From Perkinsela sp. pyNocScin1 (Eukaryota; Euglenozoa; Kinetoplastea; Prokinetoplastida; Perkinselidae), in NCBI GenBank assembly GCA_964019655.1, contig CAXHTR010000001.1:1426001-1490000 (forward strand): 64,000 bases of DNA, in the 5' to 3' direction. Made by a program: the position numbers and the translations under genes. Below are positions 37,285 through 45,146 of this stretch, piece by piece. Under the pieces are notes generated by a model that did not search any database, was not told the origin of the DNA, and saw only the letters and a program-made list of their open reading frames with translations. How positions within the stretch are numbered: position 1 is the stretch's first letter; each line of letters opens with the position of its first letter.

Positions 37285-39033
37285 TTATGCGCGAATAGCA
37301 CGTGTTTTCGAGCTTGAACCCGAAGCCACGCTGCATGGACATACAATTTCAACTTCTTTGAGTCGGTTCAGGAATACCTGGGTTTCTCTCTGCACATTAG
37401 AAGAATAGGGGCCAATAGAGCGATTCATCCCGACTATATGACTCTCCCAAAACTTGATGACCGCTTGACGCAAGTTACTGCTGACATCAATATCACAGGC
37501 ACCTTTTTTCCGCAATGCATGAGCATTCTCCTTATGTAACAGATCGTGAGGGATAGTACTTCTTTCATCTGCAGCGGAGGACATCATTTCAAACTCGTAG
37601 CCCATCATTTCCAGAGTAGGCGAGTTCATCTCACTTATTTTCTGGGCCTGATAATGTTCGCTGAGGACCTCGGGGACACTCGTGCCGGATCTCCGGAAAA
37701 ATCGCTCAATACCACTCGCTTTTGAAAGAAGAATTTTAAGTTTAGCACTTGGGGGGCCTGAGAAGCAAAAATTACCTGAATGACCAGACGGTGACATGAA
37801 TATGGCCTCCTTGCACGAAAGACCTTTCTGGTTTGACGCATTACTCACTAAACTCCATGTTTGATTCAAAATCTTGCGAAAATTCCTTTCACAGTAGTTC
37901 TCTCCGAAACGTGTCCGAAAAGCTCTAAGGCACTTATAAAACATGAAGTCTTCAGCGCCGTCCCCAAGGACGCCGAGGGGTATTATATCCAGCATATCTA
38001 TTTGATCACCATAATCATATGCCTCAACAATGTCGCCTTCCTCATCAAATAGGATGGAGCTTTGCAAATGAGAATTCTCGCGTAACGGACCTTTATTTTC
38101 TCCATTCAGGACATTTCTCCAAGACTCGTCTGCACGTGGAAACCAGAGAAAGCATCTACCGTCCACTGTAGCCTCGGTAGGTAAATACAGATCACTTGTG
38201 TTGGCAACGTGAATCATCCCACTCTTTACCAAATCGGCGAGAGTTCTGATGAGCGATGCAATGTGCACAGCTACAAGATCATTCTTATGAGCCAAACGCG
38301 CAGATCGGTAGGTTTTCAGTAAATTGACACGAAGGTTACTGACGCTTTTCTGCACAATATCCTGCATTCTTGGAAGGTCGCCCTCTGAGTTATAAATTAT
38401 TCGCTCGATGCCTTGGATTTTCTGAGAATCTGTTGCGACAAAGGAGAAAGAGATTTTAGGGAGCACTTCAGGGGGAATAAACAAAAGCTCTTCGCAGCGA
38501 TCACCCATGATATTGAATAGGGACGATCTCTGAGAGGTCGTGCTATTGGCTTTTGGAGCTGCGCCTTCGCCTTTGCGACGAAAAGCTCCTTCCCTCATGT
38601 GTTCACCATGTACACGATTTTGAGCGAGAATGAAAGAAAAAAGGATATGTTCGAAAAGTTTCTCCATAGCGAAGCATAAGTATGTTTTGATAGCGCTAAT
38701 ATCGGCGGAAAGCACGCCTTCAATATCAGCTTTCATAGCCATTTCCGAGTAAGGAGGGATACAGAGAATTTTTTCCGGAGCGTCTGTGGGTAAATATTCT
38801 GAAAGTGGTGTGTAATAATTAACTCCATGGGATATATGAAGCTCAACTGGATTTTGTAGAAGGTCTATGTCTTGAAAGAATGGTGAATGAAAGGACGCAT
38901 TCAATGAGCGAATAGATGTACACCCGTCGCTATCGACCACACCTTCTTGATATCGCACTGAGGGGGGCAGTAGGAGGACGGTAGAAAATGTAAGCACTAA
39001 AAGTACGAACCAGCAGAGCGCAACAAGCCTCAT
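37285..39033 (-). CDS. hypothetical secreted or membrane-anchored protein, 582 residues
   Basis: The protein starts with a strong signal peptide or signal anchor (LVALCWFVLLVLTFSTVLLL, residues 3-22). It continues as a long soluble ectodomain with no second membrane span. Several potential N-glycosylation sites (such as NAS and NTS) are scattered through it. An acidic segment lies near FDEEGDIVEAYDYGD. I compared it mentally with GPI-transamidase subunit PIG-S because of the layout, but key segments and the C-terminal span are missing. No family is claimed. It is divergent from pelota across an 816-bp spacer. Confidence 0.6.
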   Translation of the reverse strand: MRLVALCWFVLLVLTFSTVLLLPPSVRYQEGVVDSDGCTSIRSLNASFHSPFFQDIDLLQNPVELHISHGVNYYTPLSEYLPTDAPEKILCIPPYSEMAMKADIEGVLSADISAIKTYLCFAMEKLFEHILFSFILAQNRVHGEHMREGAFRRKGEGAAPKANSTTSQRSSLFNIMGDRCEELLFIPPEVLPKISFSFVATDSQKIQGIERIIYNSEGDLPRMQDIVQKSVSNLRVNLLKTYRSARLAHKNDLVAVHIASLIRTLADLVKSGMIHVANTSDLYLPTEATVDGRCFLWFPRADESWRNVLNGENKGPLRENSHLQSSILFDEEGDIVEAYDYGDQIDMLDIIPLGVLGDGAEDFMFYKCLRAFRTRFGENYCERNFRKILNQTWSLVSNASNQKGLSCKEAIFMSPSGHSGNFCFSGPPSAKLKILLSKASGIERFFRRSGTSVPEVLSEHYQAQKISEMNSPTLEMMGYEFEMMSSAADERSTIPHDLLHKENAHALRKKGACDIDVSSNLRQAVIKFWESHIVGMNRSIGPYSSNVQRETQVFLNRLKEVEIVCPCSVASGSSSKTRAIRA

Positions 39034-39849
39034 AGCTAAATTACTAAAGCTTTGTAAAGTGAAATTAGTAAACTCTTATCATATTTAGATGACTGATACG
39101 AATTACCATGTAAGAGATCTACCGATTGTAGGGATATGGTATTTTCCAAACTAACGAAGAGCTTCATATTCCCAGATGCAGATTAATCTTATTATCCGCA
39201 ATCTTCTTGCTGAAACGTGATGCTCATCTGAAGATGTGAGCTAGAATTCTAAATTGCGCATTGGCGTGATAAAAGTGCTGTCAAAAGATCTGAAATTCTA
39301 AAATGGAGGCGGACCCCATTGGCTCAAACCAAATTTGAGTAAATCATAGGACCCATATTTGTGGCGATCTCCCTCACGGTTGATTGAAATTGGCGTGCCC
39401 TTCAAGTACCTGTCTGACATGGGTATGTGACTAATACCGTGCTGCTTTCGGAGACATGAAGTCATATAAGTGAAACAGTACGTATTAAATATATCATATA
39501 AGTGGGTTGCATTGCATATTTTTGGTATACTCTAGTTATGTTTCTATTCATATTTTTCGATGTTCAAAGTGCACTTTCACCCGTCTGCTCTGTCATTGCA
39601 GATGCCCTGTATATTTTGAACTCAGTATCAAATTTTATTTTTTGTACTTCTATGGTCCAAATAAATAGGTACATATTATAGTTCTCTAGCGTTGATCACT
39701 AGGACCTGGGTTGTTTGCTGGGCTATGAAAGCATAGATATTGGAGCGCAGAGGTGGCATGTAATCCACAGACCCTGAGCGTGTATGAACGGTCATAGATA
39801 CATGTATACATATGGGTACATTGTTTTTTATTCAATTTCCGTACATCTC
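39034..39849. other. intergenic region between divergent genes, 816 bp, with hairpins
   Basis: This is the longest spacer in the window. It separates the start at 39033 (-) from the pelota ATG at 39850 (+), so it must hold two promoters. Both ORF density and codon structure fall away here. Between 39302 and 39438 three stems can be drawn (see separate entry). A string around 39430 resembles part of bacterial 16S rRNA only superficially. No tRNA or snRNA signature was found. Confidence 0.5.
39302..39438. other. cluster of three potential RNA stem-loops
   Basis: Stem 1 pairs 39302-39309 with 39314-39320 (AATGG/CCATT plus GG/CC, one bulged A, CGGA tetraloop). Stem 2 pairs 39323-39328 (CTCAAA) with 39334-39339 (TTTGAG) across a 5-base loop. 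Stem 3 pairs 39422-39426 (GGTAT) with 39434-39438 (ATACC). The first two are adjacent. This could be a structured non-coding RNA, but no known family matches and the strand is undecided. Short stems of this size also occur by chance. Confidence 0.25.
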
Positions 39850-41046
39850 ATGATTCTCATTGAAAAAGAGATCGGAAAGGACGGTTCGGGCAGAATCAAG
39901 CTGCTTCCTCAGGGCAAAGATGATCTATGGCATCTTTACAATCTCATTAATGAAGGAAACGTAATCAAGACGCGCACTGTTAGAAAAGTTACGTCAGAAA
40001 GCTCTTCTGAAGACTCAAAATCCACTGAGCGCAAAGTTCTTATGCTCATAATTCGCGTTGAAAGGGTTGAGTATGATCCGCTAGGGGGCTTCTTGCGCGT
40101 GGTAGGCAAAAATATCGGTGAGAATGACTTCGTGCGAATAGGGCAACATCATTCTACCGATGTCCAGCTCAACACCTCGATATCCATTAGTAAAAGCAGG
40201 TGGGATGCCCTAGATTTGAACATTGTATCTGAAAGCTGCGACCCGAATGCTAGCGCTGATGTTGCAGTTGTTATGCTTGATGAGTCCTTTGCTGAGCTGT
40301 TCCTAATCTCCTCACACATGTATTCCCTACAAGTGCGGCTTGAGTCAGGTGCAAAGAGCAAGCAAAGCTTTGGGAACGAGAAAAAACTTCAGAAATTTTA
40401 CGAGCGGATTTCGTCTAGCGTTGAGCAATATTTTAGTTCCGAAAAAGTCAAAGTCATACTTCTAGCTTCCAACACGGATGCATGCAAGATCTTGTTTGAT
40501 AAGCTGAAATCTATGCCCCTGAAAGCAATTGATAAGTCAAAAATATTGCAATGTAAGATAAAAAGCACGACTCGGTCCTCTTTACAAGATGTCTTCTCCG
40601 ATGCTGCAGTACTCAAGCGCATATCAAACACCAAGTTTGCTGGTGAAATAAAGCAAGTTCATGATTTCTTAAAGAAGTTGGAAGATGACCCTAGTATGGT
40701 TACGTATGGATACGTGAGCACCAAATCTGCTTGCGCACATGGGGCTATACAGACACTTTTAGTGTCAGATACTATAGCTAACTCCGTATTCAACCGGAAA
40801 AAAATATCGGCTTTGATTGATGATGTGGAATCTTTCGGGGGTACTTATCACAAGATTTCTGTTATTCATAGCGAAGGCCAAAATCTTATCAAGTACACAG
40901 GTCTTGCAGCAATCTTACGATTTCCTTCTCACTACTTTGAAACAGAATCACAAGAAAAGCACTCGTCAGAAAACGTTAAAGGTGATTCTCTCACGCAGTC
41001 ACCATCTGATCTCTACGGGGGTAAACTCCTGGTGAAAGGACGGTAA
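39850..41046 (+). CDS. PELO: pelota / Dom34 ribosome-rescue factor
   Basis: The ATG at 39850 (MILIEKEIGKDGSGRIKLLP) gives a 398-residue protein of normal length; an ATG 66 bases upstream would add a hydrophobic extension not found in the family. The N-terminal Sm-like domain has DLWHLYNLINEGNVIKTRTVRKV, the Dom34 signature, and the second and third eRF1-like domains follow. Unlike eRF1 it has no GGQ motif, as expected. With Hbs1 it rescues stalled ribosomes in no-go and non-stop decay. The C-terminus ends in a Ser/Thr-rich tail. Confidence 0.93.
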   Translation: MILIEKEIGKDGSGRIKLLPQGKDDLWHLYNLINEGNVIKTRTVRKVTSESSSEDSKSTERKVLMLIIRVERVEYDPLGGFLRVVGKNIGENDFVRIGQHHSTDVQLNTSISISKSRWDALDLNIVSESCDPNASADVAVVMLDESFAELFLISSHMYSLQVRLESGAKSKQSFGNEKKLQKFYERISSSVEQYFSSEKVKVILLASNTDACKILFDKLKSMPLKAIDKSKILQCKIKSTTRSSLQDVFSDAAVLKRISNTKFAGEIKQVHDFLKKLEDDPSMVTYGYVSTKSACAHGAIQTLLVSDTIANSVFNRKKISALIDDVESFGGTYHKISVIHSEGQNLIKYTGLAAILRFPSHYFETESQEKHSSENVKGDSLTQSPSDLYGGKLLVKGR

Positions 41047-41138
41047 AGTGTTGAAGTTCTGAGGTAATCACGGCTTTCATCGAGGTATAATTCGTTTTTC
41101 AGTTTCAAATATCTTTAATATGTGCCCTTGAAATTCAT

Positions 41139-41244
41139 AAAAAGTCGATACCTTTCTCGATTAGTAAGTCGTCCTTGTGCAGGGACCATGCTAATCTTCT
41201 CTGTATCACTTGATTTCTCAAGAATGGACAGCCGAGACTGCCCA
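41139..41244 (-). ncRNA. U6: U6 spliceosomal snRNA
   Basis: On the minus strand the invariant U6 core is plain. ACAGAGA lies at 41204-41198, directly followed by AGATTAGCATGG with the catalytic AGC at 41192-41190, then the internal stem-loop (TCCCTGCACAAGGACGAC), which differs from human U6 in only a few bases. A 5' stem-loop (GGGCAG pairing with CTGTCC) begins at about 41243. A run of five Ts at 41143-41139 ends the gene, the Pol III terminator. Length is about 106 nt, the normal size. The 5' end is good to a few bases only. Confidence 0.96.
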
Positions 41245-41273
41245 ACTAGCGCCCAGGGGCTGATATTGCCACA

Positions 41274-41280
41274 TCTTATA
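41274..41280 (-). promoter_or_regulatory. TATA-like element of the U6 gene
   Basis: Minus-strand TATAAGA lies 30-36 bases upstream of the U6 5' end, the position of the TATA box in type 3 Pol III promoters. Nearby sequence is ordinary. A proximal sequence element could not be recognised by eye. Confidence 0.55.
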
Positions 41281-41319
41281 ATCAAAACATTTTTCATGAT
41301 TGCTTATAACGCGTAACAT

Positions 41320-41396
41320 TGCCATGACCAGATGCATCGCTCAGTGGTAAATGATCCCGAGCATTCCGTGACTTCGATTCCTGGCAGACCGCTTTT
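41320..41396 (+). other. tRNA-like element with A box, B box and T-run, divergent from U6
   Basis: On the plus strand TCGCTCAGTGG (41337-41347) fits an internal Pol III A box and ACTTCGATTCC (41371-41381) fits a B box (9 of 11 consensus positions); TTTT follows at 41393. The two boxes start 34 bases apart, shorter than in a tRNA. No acceptor or anticodon stem closes, although GCTC/GAGC could pair as a D stem with an oversized loop. It is therefore not a normal tRNA gene. It lies 93-137 bases upstream of U6 and points the other way, as the promoter-carrying tRNA neighbours of trypanosomatid snRNA genes do. Confidence 0.4.
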
Positions 41397-41833
41397 CAGC
41401 TCCGTCTCGGTTGGTGGTTCTCTGTTGGTGACTGACAAGATGGTGGTCGTGGGTAGCAGGCATGGAGAGCTAAATTTTCTCGATATCGAAACATCAGATT
41501 CACATGACGCAAGATTAGGCTCTACTCGATGGCTGAGAAATTGCCTTTTTTCTTCACATAGCCCCTGTGCTCGCTCATAGGTGAAAAATCCTGGCGTATA
41601 GCTTTTCTTTCCCGTAGATATCTTGGATAACAGCGCTGCCAACCGGCCCATCCCATGAAACCTCTGGCTTTAGCAATTGCGCATGGACGAAGTGTTCTGA
41701 CGTCGTAACGAAATGTTTATGGAAAGAAGTGTATCTGGCCGCCTGTTGGACATTCTTATAAAGAGAATATTTATGTAGAAATATTCATATCTTCGAGATT
41801 TCCTGATGAACCTGTGGTTTTAACCAAAGCTAA
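41397..41833. other. intergenic gap between U6 region and NOP2
   Basis: Two ORFs overlap here on opposite strands: 41304-41651 (-, 115 codons) and 41332-41580 (+, 82 codons). Neither has a recognisable family, and each passes through the A/B-box element, so both are probably chance. The plus-strand one contains a beta-propeller-like phrase (VVVGSRHGELNFLDIE) that keeps it from being dismissed entirely. The right part is the AT-rich 3' flank of NOP2. Confidence 0.4.
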
Positions 41834-43195
41834 CTATTGCTTCTTGCCCCTCTTTCCAGGCTGGATACGCCCTACAGCTACCCGTTTACCAGATGATGTG
41901 ATTTCGTCGTTCTTTTTTTTGTAGACATACTCTGATGTCTTAGCAAGCTTGCACACAAAGAAGCCATCAAGATTATGCAGATGTGGATAGAATCTTCTGG
42001 CCATGGATAGATCATTGTTCATACGAAGCTGCCTAAACTTATGAAAACCTGGGCGTCCAAAGGGTAAGTTTGTTTCCACGATTCGAATTCCGCGCTTCTT
42101 TAATGCATACTCGATCACGCACTCGTTCTCATCCACCAGTATGCTGCAAGTGGAGTAAACAATGTATCCCCCCACCTTGCACGAGTCAATTGCCGCAAGT
42201 ATGAGTTGCTTTTGGACTCGGACGCATAAATCAATGTCTTCTTGACTTTTTGAAAGTTTCACAGACTTATCGCGGGAAACAATTCCGGACCCACTGCACG
42301 GTGCATCTAGAAGCACTCTATCGAAAAATGATGGGTACATTTTAGAGTACTTCCTCCCATCCATTGATGTAATTATACTTCGAGTGCATCCTAACCGCTG
42401 AAGATTAGCATATAGAGCTTTGCATCGATCAGCTGATAGGTCGTTTGCGAAGACGATGCCTGAATTGTCCAATATTTGACAAATATGGCTTGTTTTACCC
42501 CCTGGCGCAGCTGCCAAATCGAGAACTTTATCATGTTTCTGCGGATCAAGAGAAATCACAGGTAAAAATGAAACCGCGCTCTGAACCATGTAATAGCCAG
42601 CGAGATACTCTAAGGTTGCACCGACTGATACCTTTGACTCGAATATTTGAAGGCCCACTGAGTTCCACCTTTCCATGACCTGTAGATGCATGCCTCGAGC
42701 CATGAGAAGATTAGTCAGCTCACGGCGGTTTATCTTTAATGTATTGACACGAATCGTCACTGGACGAGAGCTCTCATTAGCTTCCAGAAGCTCAACGAGC
42801 TCGCTAACAGGGAGCATCTCAATCAGCTTTGAGATCAAAAATTCATTATATCCGTACAGTCTCTCAAGATCTGCACGAAGAATTTCCAGGTAATCCTTTC
42901 TACTATAACCTTCTTCTCGCTCATTCTTAAAGTTTGATAAGATTCTGACTACTTCATCCACTCGGTACTGAACCCCCTCAAGATTTTCCGAATCAGCGCC
43001 TAGATCTTGCTGATTTTGTGTCTCATCAGACTGCGATGCTTGCTTGATCTCGAACTCTTGACTCTCTTGCAAGTTGCCTTGCGCGGGAGCATCCATGACG
43101 CCAGCTTTAGTCGTGGACCTTGCCTCTGTGCTTCTTTCAGGAGCTGTGTCGTTAATTTTAGATGCAGAGAGAATAACTCGACCTTTTCGCCCCAT
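41834..43195 (-). CDS. NOP2: NOP2/NSUN-family rRNA cytosine-5 methyltransferase
   Basis: The first ATG is at 43195, giving 453 residues. The SAM-binding LDLAAAPGGKTSHICQIL and the two catalytic-cysteine motifs DAPCSGSG and YSTCSILVDENE are all present, in the order of the NSUN family. RPVTIRVNTLKINRREL is the usual preceding motif. An acidic, Gln-rich N-terminus and a basic C-terminus (KRGKKQ) point to the nucleolar NOP2/NSUN1 rather than the tRNA enzymes. NOP2 methylates a cytosine in large-subunit rRNA and is needed for pre-60S maturation. It lacks the long N-terminal region of yeast Nop2 (618 residues). Confidence 0.93.
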   Translation of the reverse strand: MGRKGRVILSASKINDTAPERSTEARSTTKAGVMDAPAQGNLQESQEFEIKQASQSDETQNQQDLGADSENLEGVQYRVDEVVRILSNFKNEREEGYSRKDYLEILRADLERLYGYNEFLISKLIEMLPVSELVELLEANESSRPVTIRVNTLKINRRELTNLLMARGMHLQVMERWNSVGLQIFESKVSVGATLEYLAGYYMVQSAVSFLPVISLDPQKHDKVLDLAAAPGGKTSHICQILDNSGIVFANDLSADRCKALYANLQRLGCTRSIITSMDGRKYSKMYPSFFDRVLLDAPCSGSGIVSRDKSVKLSKSQEDIDLCVRVQKQLILAAIDSCKVGGYIVYSTCSILVDENECVIEYALKKRGIRIVETNLPFGRPGFHKFRQLRMNNDLSMARRFYPHLHNLDGFFVCKLAKTSEYVYKKKNDEITSSGKRVAVGRIQPGKRGKKQ

Positions 43196-43419
43196 CAAAA
43201 AGTGTAAAAATGCTGAAATAGGAAATAAACGCCATTAATGACCCCTGAATGGAGCAAGCAGGTGAACTAGAATCTCTGTACACAAGGGCTTATTGCACTA
43301 ACATTCACTTGATCACTATCATTTCTTACAAGAACCGAACCTGTTGCACCTAAAATCGGCATGGAAATCCCGTACTACAATTCCTACGATCATCCTACCT
43401 TTCCCACCAGTGCGGCGCC

Positions 43420-45006
43420 TCAGTCATCTCTACGCTGGTCATGCAGAGCTTGATGATCGAAATAATTCGCAACTTGCATATTAAGCATGTGTAAGCTTGA
43501 AGCGCACTTATCCGACCTTTTTAAAAGCATTGCGCGCTGATAGTAAGTCACAAGGGCCATGTCGATGACAATCTTGAGATTTGTCCAAGTCTCATTGTTC
43601 ATGAGCCCAGTTTCTGGAGACCGGCTAACTATAGAAAAAGCAGTGAAAATGAACGCATATTCTTGAAAATAGAGAAAATCTATCGTCTCCCACGGCGAGA
43701 AGTTCTTGGCAACGCTTTTCTGGATAATTTGAATAGACATTGCAACGTTGTCGCAGGTATCATTGGGAAACCCGTGGTCCGTAAGAATATCTGTATATAT
43801 TTCCCTCGGACTCTGAATGGATGCGATGAAATCTAAAGCGTGCGGGGACCATTTCTTTAAAGATCGGTCGTTTCTGGTATAATGCTTCGCGAAACTTGAA
43901 ATGAGCTGCTGCGTAGGAGATCGAAGCCAAGGTAATATATAAGCGTTATCCGTGAAGTACAAGCTCTGCTCTCGGTGGCATGTACCGTGCCCAGAGCCCT
44001 CGCTTATATCAGCTGCACTAGCGTTTTCAGATGCTTTCTGAGCTGAAGGTCTTGAGAGAGCAAACCCTCGCCCATAAGTTCCAGCTTGACAGTTGCCGTT
44101 GTAGAAGAATAAGTCAAAGACAAAACGGAACTGCACGACTTCGTCGATTTCGAGAAGCTTCACATCTCCTAGGCCGCTGGACTCTTGGATACGTTCCTTC
44201 ACAAGTCCATCGCCAATGCCCGAAAGATTTGCTGGAATGGCGAGTGGGACATGGAAAACACCGTTACTTGCTTTATCAAGGGCATATGCTACCGATTCCC
44301 GCAAGAAAAATTCACCCGAAGGAAAGCTTTCGGGCGATATATTTCGTTGACCAAGCGGACACAACGGCATCCCTCTTTCTTGAGAAATCGGGGCGAATAT
44401 TGCCGGGCCGTGATTCGATGAGCGTTTTTTTATGATATATCCTTGACCAGAAAGAAGAGCAATGGGCGACAGGACGTAGCTATCTACGCTTCCTACTATA
44501 CCATTCAATTCAGCCATAAAAAGTTGCTCCTGATGGTTTAGAGAAGCCTTGCTTGATAGAATGGGCCCAGTTGCCATTAGATTTCGCGGTTTGGTAGACG
44601 AGGATGACTGTTTTAGTATTTGGGCGACGGGAGCACATGTGGTCCAAAATTTAGACTGCGGTAAGTCGTATTCGATCCCGTAGTCAAAAGACATGCTCTC
44701 AAGAGTATTCGAGGATCCGTCAAGTGCTTTGCTTTGCATAGAATTAAGGCAAAAAACGTTTTTATTGTAGCTGATGGGGAAATACATGATGTCCTCAACA
44801 CCATCATCCAACTCATCTTCTTCATCCCACTCGATCTGTGGCGTTTCTGGGTCTATACAGCATTCCTCCGTGGGCCAACGGTCATCATCGATAGAAACCC
44901 CAAGCTTTAGGAGCAATGTGATACCGAGTCCAGGCATTCCTAAATTATCAAAATAAGATTCATTGACGGAATGCTTGCAAGAGAATCCGAATTGATCTAG
45001 TGACAT
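43420..45006 (-). CDS. gamma-class PI4-kinase-like protein, predicted pseudokinase
   Basis: The first ATG is at 45006 (MSLDQFGFSC; 528 residues). The C-terminal 350 residues follow type II/gamma PI4-kinases closely: GEFFLRESVAYALD (family GxxxxREVAAYLLD), YFTDNAYILPW (family PIDHGYCLPE), and SPHALDFIASIQS...TCDNVAMSIQIIQK at the C-terminal helices. All core catalytic residues but one are changed: AVFKP is AIFAP at 202-206 (Lys to Ala), NTDRHAGN is NGNCQAGT at 303-310 (Asp to Asn, Asn to Thr), with Asp353 kept. The family normally makes phosphatidylinositol 4-phosphate or acts as a protein kinase; this copy should be inactive. The first 160 residues are acidic and unassigned. Confidence 0.8.
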   Translation of the reverse strand: MSLDQFGFSCKHSVNESYFDNLGMPGLGITLLLKLGVSIDDDRWPTEECCIDPETPQIEWDEEDELDDGVEDIMYFPISYNKNVFCLNSMQSKALDGSSNTLESMSFDYGIEYDLPQSKFWTTCAPVAQILKQSSSSTKPRNLMATGPILSSKASLNHQEQLFMAELNGIVGSVDSYVLSPIALLSGQGYIIKKRSSNHGPAIFAPISQERGMPLCPLGQRNISPESFPSGEFFLRESVAYALDKASNGVFHVPLAIPANLSGIGDGLVKERIQESSGLGDVKLLEIDEVVQFRFVFDLFFYNGNCQAGTYGRGFALSRPSAQKASENASAADISEGSGHGTCHREQSLYFTDNAYILPWLRSPTQQLISSFAKHYTRNDRSLKKWSPHALDFIASIQSPREIYTDILTDHGFPNDTCDNVAMSIQIIQKSVAKNFSPWETIDFLYFQEYAFIFTAFSIVSRSPETGLMNNETWTNLKIVIDMALVTYYQRAMLLKRSDKCASSLHMLNMQVANYFDHQALHDQRRDD

Positions 45007-45146
45007 AAGCTCTTTGCGATGTACAGAATAATGATTCAACCATTTACATCAACAGCAAAGTCCGGAAAAATTTCTTAAAATGCACATTTTTCCACAGCAA
45101 AGTACCCCCGATAAAGTTGCTGGGCTCGATTATCGATAGAATTCGG

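Noticed and set aside
37193-37342. Longer start for the hypothetical protein at 36644
   Set aside because: It would overlap the upstream gene by 58 bases, while the ATG at 37192 starts a plausible mitochondrial presequence.
37285-39033. Identification as GPI transamidase subunit PIG-S
   Set aside because: The N-terminal span fits, but the C-terminal span and recognisable PIG-S motifs are missing.
39421-39455. Text resembling a 16S rRNA fragment (GACTAATACCG) in the pelota upstream spacer
   Set aside because: Similarity is confined to about a dozen bases; flanking conserved rRNA motifs are absent, so it is not an organellar rRNA insertion.
41304-41651. Overlapping ORFs of 115 (-) and 82 (+) codons upstream of U6
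   Set aside because: They occupy the same bases on opposite strands, neither has homology I recognise, and both run through the A/B-box element.
43331-43350. Minus-strand T-arm-like sequence (GGTTCGGTTC with a 5-bp stem) upstream of the PI4K-like gene
   Set aside because: The conserved A58 of the T loop is G, and there is no A box, anticodon arm or matching acceptor at the right distance.
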